In this document: positions 7,088 to 9,140 of the stretch, piece after piece
How the letters are laid out: each line of letters begins with the position of its first letter
How positions within the stretch are numbered: position 1 is the first letter of the stretch
Source: Gammaproteobacteria bacterium
Lineage (GTDB): Bacteria > Pseudomonadota > Gammaproteobacteria > Eutrophobiales > Eutrophobiaceae
Length of the DNA: 9,140 nucleotides
Direction of reading: 5' to 3'
Assembly (NCBI GenBank): GCA_004356415.1
Contig: SMWN01000133.1
Location: 1-9,140, forward strand
The notes under the pieces: model-generated
The model's input: only the letters and a program-made list of their open reading frames with translations
Told to the model about the DNA's origin: nothing
Database searches by the model: none
Translations under genes and position numbers: made by a program

Positions 7088-7751
7088 TTTATTTTACTTA
7101 GCATGTAAATATTTTTGATACTCTTTTTCAGCGATTATTTTAATTTTATTTATATGCTTATCTCTGTTCATACTATTAACGAAATTTTGATCTTTTAAAG
7201 CATATTCCTCATGAATTACTGATATGATATTTTTATATATTAGTTTTAATTTATTTAATGATTTTTTATTTACTGGATATTTTTTCCCGTTAAACGTGAG
7301 ATTATCGTTAGCAAAATTTTTAAATCTCGAATTACACCTATGGATTTACCATACTTTTTGCCTACGGCACGTTCATTTATATGTTCAAGGTCATTTCTTA
7401 TTTCTTGGCTAAAAGTATTTTTAAATTCAGATTTAACTTTACTTAATCTTTTGTTTTTTTAATTCTTTACATAATGTTTCGAGGCACTTATTAACCTGGC
7501 CTATACAAATAAAGTAAAAATGAGCATCATAAAATATTTTCAAATGCTGATTTCGATATCTATTCCAATTAATATTATTAACATCATTAAAAGATTTATT
7601 GGCAAGTTTTCTTGTTCTTTCTATTCGTTGAATTTGAAGTTCAGCTCCATTTACATATTCTTCTATCAACATAAGCAAGAGGTTAATTTTTAAGTCCCCG
7701 AATACAAAATGATAATTTGATGCGACATTAAACATGTTATATAAAACCTAA
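7034..7751 (-). mobile_element. Candidate lone integron gene cassette (718 bp)
   Basis: The layout on the minus strand is that of a classical cassette. G/TTAGGT comes at the left junction (7752/7751), a start codon 10 nt after the core box (7735), a single gene filling the element, a stop at 7094, ACCTAAC 6 nt later, and a 60-bp attC-like site. The inner AGG of the core box can act as ribosome site. AT content is far above that of the neighbouring genes, in line with transfer. The inferred empty site on the minus strand is CAACAAG/TTAACGAAGG, a GTT that would suit a secondary integrase target. No integrase gene or second convincing attC is present. A 12-bp inverted repeat at the ends (7081-7092, 7741-7752) is partly explained by the complementary core boxes. 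Confidence 0.6.
7094..7735 (-). pseudogene. Cassette gene for a HEPN-like protein, interrupted by two compensating frameshifts
   Basis: Frame 1 runs from ATG 7735 to a stop at 7441-7439 (98 codons). A second frame continues with SEFKNTFSQEIRNDLEH to a stop at 7272-7270, and the first frame resumes with NKKSLNKLKLIYKN to TAA at 7096-7094. The joins fall in A-runs: seven A at 7460-7454 (one too many) and six A at 7285-7280 (one too few). Corrected, the product has 213 residues, is Lys/Ile/Asn-rich and helical, without signal peptide or membrane segments. RNDLEH (Arg113, His118) in the middle segment is an Rx4H motif with a polar residue after Arg, as in HEPN RNase toxins and abortive-infection proteins, and is followed by INER. 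Family identity is inferred from this motif and context only. As given, the motif is out of frame, so no full product would be made unless the indels are sequencing errors. Confidence 0.6.
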
Positions 7752-7758
7752 CTTGTTG

Positions 7759-7793
7759 ATGAGCGGCCACTACAGTGGCCGCTTATTTTTCTT
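7759..7793 (+). terminator. Strong intrinsic terminator facing right
   Basis: GCGGCCAC (7763-7770) and GTGGCCGC (7775-7782) pair perfectly around TACA, and flanking bases extend the stem to 12 bp (7759-7786, one G-T). TTTTCTT follows on the plus strand. On the minus strand no T-tract follows. No plus-strand gene is visible upstream, so it is an orphan that would stop transcripts running antisense through the cassette. Confidence 0.75.
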
Positions 7794-7805
7794 ATATAGT
7801 TAGCC

Positions 7806-7987
7806 AAAATTGAGTGTTTATTGGGTATACAGGCCAAAAGCGCGCCAATTTTAGGGGGAAATTTGATGTGCGGTATTTTCATCACTATTCCTTTATTACT
7901 GATAAGTAATAATTGTTGAGGATAGATCGATCTTTATGAAGATGCCACTTTGGTTGTGTGGTGGTTTTAAGTCGCCCCTTTTATCAT
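7806..7987. other. Intergenic stretch without a recognisable gene
   Basis: Only two small items are seen. A 17-codon plus-strand frame (7866-7919) starts MCGIF after a purine run (AGGGGG, 7-nt spacing). A perfect 8-bp hairpin TTATTACT/AGTAATAA with loop GATA (7893-7912) overlaps it. MCGIF is the N-terminus of class II glutamine amidotransferases, but nothing after it fits. I see no other coding signal here. Confidence 0.5.
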
Positions 7988-8175
7988 GCCGAGGAGGTGA
8001 GTGATTTTAAGGGCATTTGAACAGGGATGTTCAAATGAGCGGAACCAAGACAGGAAGTCTTGTTTGCGCGACCTTGAAAAATCACGCAGCTGTGAGGGTA
8101 TCCGCAGGACATGATATCGGGGCACCCTCTTTCTTGGTTACTTCTTGTGGGGTGAGCAACAAGAAGTAACTCGCC
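7988..8175 (+). repeat. Structured intergenic repeat, copy B (multi-hairpin)
   Basis: Almost the whole stretch can base-pair. An outer stem GTGATTTT (8001-8008) pairs with AAAATCAC (8078-8085) and continues with AAGG/CCTT past a 2-nt bulge. It encloses two hairpins: CATTTGAACA/TGTTCAAATG with loop GGGA (8014-8037), and CAAGAC/GTCTTG with loop AGGAA (8046-8062). A third stem GAGGGT/ACCCTC (8094-8129) and a 12-bp terminal hairpin (8137-8170) follow, then TCGCC. It shares element order with copy A at 6811-6985 in the opposite orientation. No protein is encoded. It could be a non-autonomous mobile repeat or a structured RNA. Confidence 0.65.
8137..8170. repeat. Perfect 12-bp hairpin closing repeat copy B
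   Basis: GTTACTTCTTGT (8137-8148) and ACAAGAAGTAAC (8159-8170) are exact inverted repeats around a 10-nt loop. No T-tract follows on either strand, so it is not a standard intrinsic terminator. Confidence 0.8.
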
Positions 8176-8227
8176 ATAGAGGCCAAACCAAAGCTAAAAT
8201 AAAGTAACAGCTCTTATTTTATACAAG

Positions 8228-8293
8228 ATTCCCGCATTCGCGGGAATGACGAGTGTTGATTGTATTGACTGGATACCGGTTCAAGCCCGGTAT
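8228..8293. repeat. Pair of REP-like palindromes downstream of dusA
   Basis: The first palindrome is ATTCCCGC/GCGGGAAT with loop ATTC (8228-8247), followed by GACGAG. The second is ATACCGG/CCGGTAT with a 7-nt loop (8273-8293), followed by GACGA. Both belong to the very common proteobacterial CATTCCCGCG-type repeats, whose minus-strand translation gives the familiar spurious string FPRMRES. They lie about 50 nt after the dusA stop, where such elements often protect or end transcripts. Confidence 0.8.
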
Positions 8294-8343
8294 GACGAAT
8301 GCCGCTGAAAGAGCGAAAACAAATAGTCAAAAACAATGAAAAC

Positions 8344-9140
8344 TCAAAGAGTCTTCTCCATCGCTGCCCGAATAACCTCAACCCCAGCCCCCTCTCGATA
8401 TGCATTCTCACTAATATATCTGCGATATGCCCGTGCACCGGGCTGGTTTAAAAATAAACCAAGGATATGACGAGACATATGCCCAAGGTAAACTCCTTGG
8501 TCCAGGTTCTGTTGAACATAGTCCATAAAGTTTTCCAATATCTCGTAGCGGGTGGGTTGAGAAGCTTCATTGCCAAATAAAGATTGTTCAATTTCGGCCA
8601 ACAGATAAGGGTTTTGATAGGCTGCGCGACCAATCATCACACCATCAACGTGTGCGTATTGCTCCATAATCGAATCATGTGTCGTGAAACCACCATTAAT
8701 AATAAAATCAAGTTCAGGAAATTCGTTTTTCAACTGATAGACGGTTTCATATTGCAATGGGGGCACTTCGCGATTTTCTTTTGGACTGAGGCCATTTAAC
8801 CAGGCTTTGCGCGCATGGATGATAAAAGTATTACAGCCTGCCTCTTTTACACACTTAATAAAGCTAGCTAATTCCTTATAACTGTCCTGATCGTCAATTC
8901 CAATCCGTGTTTTAACTGTGACGGGAATGTTAACGCTTTGTGACATTCGAGAGATCCCCTCGGCCACCAATTCTGGCTCCGCCATCAGGCAGGCACCGAA
9001 CTTTCCTGATTGCACCCGCTCACTGGGGCAGCCGACATTTAGATTTACTTCATCATACCCAGCTTCTTCCGCAATTACGGCACAAGCTGCGAGACCCTCA
9101 GGATCACTTCCACCCAACTGTATTGCTAATGGATATTCAT
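8344..9140 (-). CDS. dusA: tRNA-dihydrouridine(20/20a) synthase DusA, lacking N-terminus (runs off right edge)
   Basis: This FMN flavoenzyme reduces uridine to dihydrouridine at positions 20 and 20a of the tRNA D-loop. The visible 264 codons correspond closely to E. coli DusA from its EHPVALQLGG region onward (here EYPLAIQLGGSDPEG). The catalytic cysteine lies in NVGCPSERVQSGKFGACLM (Cys codon 9030-9028). VTVKTRIGIDD, FIIHARKAWLNGLSPKENR, INGG and GVMIGRAAYQNP of the FMN-binding barrel follow. The C-terminal helical tRNA-binding domain with RHILGLF and PGARAYRRYIS is complete to the TGA at 8346-8344. Roughly the first 70-75 residues are outside the window. An apparent TTG start at 9117 is only an internal Leu codon. 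No convincing terminator follows; REP palindromes begin about 50 nt beyond the stop. Confidence 0.97.
   Translation of the reverse strand, partial: EYPLAIQLGGSDPEGLAACAVIAEEAGYDEVNLNVGCPSERVQSGKFGACLMAEPELVAEGISRMSQSVNIPVTVKTRIGIDDQDSYKELASFIKCVKEAGCNTFIIHARKAWLNGLSPKENREVPPLQYETVYQLKNEFPELDFIINGGFTTHDSIMEQYAHVDGVMIGRAAYQNPYLLAEIEQSLFGNEASQPTRYEILENFMDYVQQNLDQGVYLGHMSRHILGLFLNQPGARAYRRYISENAYREGAGVEVIRAAMEKTL

Noticed and set aside
7224..7412. 62-codon plus-strand frame inside the cassette
   Set aside because: It is antisense to the reconstructed HEPN-like gene, with no ribosome site and a composition expected from AT-rich shadow sequence.
7081..7752. 12-bp inverted repeat (7081-7092 / 7741-7752) as transposon ends, with TTG on both outer sides
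   Set aside because: There is no transposase. The L-box pairing and 60-bp site next to one end, and the gene orientation, fit a cassette better. A 3-base flank match is likely by chance.
7746..7805. Possible second attC: GGCTAAC (7805-7799) to GTTAGGT (7752-7746), also 60 bp
   Set aside because: The outer boxes are only partly complementary and the L regions do not pair at all. The central palindrome is better explained as a terminator. A decayed attC cannot be fully excluded.
8214..8438. 74-codon minus-strand frame at the end of dusA
   Set aside because: It overlaps dusA out of frame, and the rest translates REP palindromes, giving the well-known spurious string FPRMRES.
8344..9117. DusA starting at TTG 9117
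   Set aside because: The frame stays open to the window edge and the upstream codons (EYPLAIQ) continue the DusA alignment, so the gene is truncated by the window rather than starting there.

Overview
The window looks like a chromosomal stretch of a moderately AT-rich gammaproteobacterium. Signs are a DusA very close to the E. coli enzyme, a Prc/Tsp-type tail-specific protease, a Mip/FkpA-type periplasmic FKBP, and scattered REP-like palindromes. Every recognisable gene lies on the minus strand. The genus cannot be fixed from the sequence.

Positions 1-6744 hold ordinary, densely packed genes. In order of transcription (right to left) they are: a GDSL/SGNH esterase lipoprotein (6744-6130), a secreted FKBP-type prolyl isomerase (6024-5338), a small secreted TPR protein (5193-4708), the tail-specific protease Prc (4603-2459), an NAD-type isocitrate dehydrogenase (probable start 2211, end 1192), an HDAC-superfamily deacetylase (1170-223), and the first 73 codons of the tRNA methylthiotransferase MtaB (219 to the left edge). 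Three or four of these are envelope proteins: folding, proteolysis, a TPR scaffold and an esterase. The last three genes are tightly spaced and probably co-transcribed. At the right edge, 9140-8344, lies DusA without its N-terminus.

Positions 6745-8343 are accessory and contain almost no intact coding sequence. The main find is a candidate lone integron gene cassette of 718 bp (7751-7034, read on the minus strand). It starts with TTAGGT just ahead of a start codon and ends in a 60-bp attC-like site (7087-7028). That site has paired L boxes, an extrahelical G on the predicted bottom strand and a central GC hairpin. If the cassette is circularised in thought, its two core boxes become exactly complementary. 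No integrase is visible. The cassette gene would encode 213 residues with an R-N-x3-H motif typical of HEPN RNase toxins, but it is broken by two compensating 1-base shifts, both in A-runs.

Around the cassette lie two diverged, highly structured repeats in opposite orientation (about 6811-6985 and 7988-8175), a strong orphan terminator facing right (7759-7793), and a pair of REP-like hairpins (8228-8293) next to dusA. Other points of note are a probable ATT start codon for isocitrate dehydrogenase and a secreted TPR protein directly upstream of Prc, which recalls the NlpI-Prc adaptor pair.
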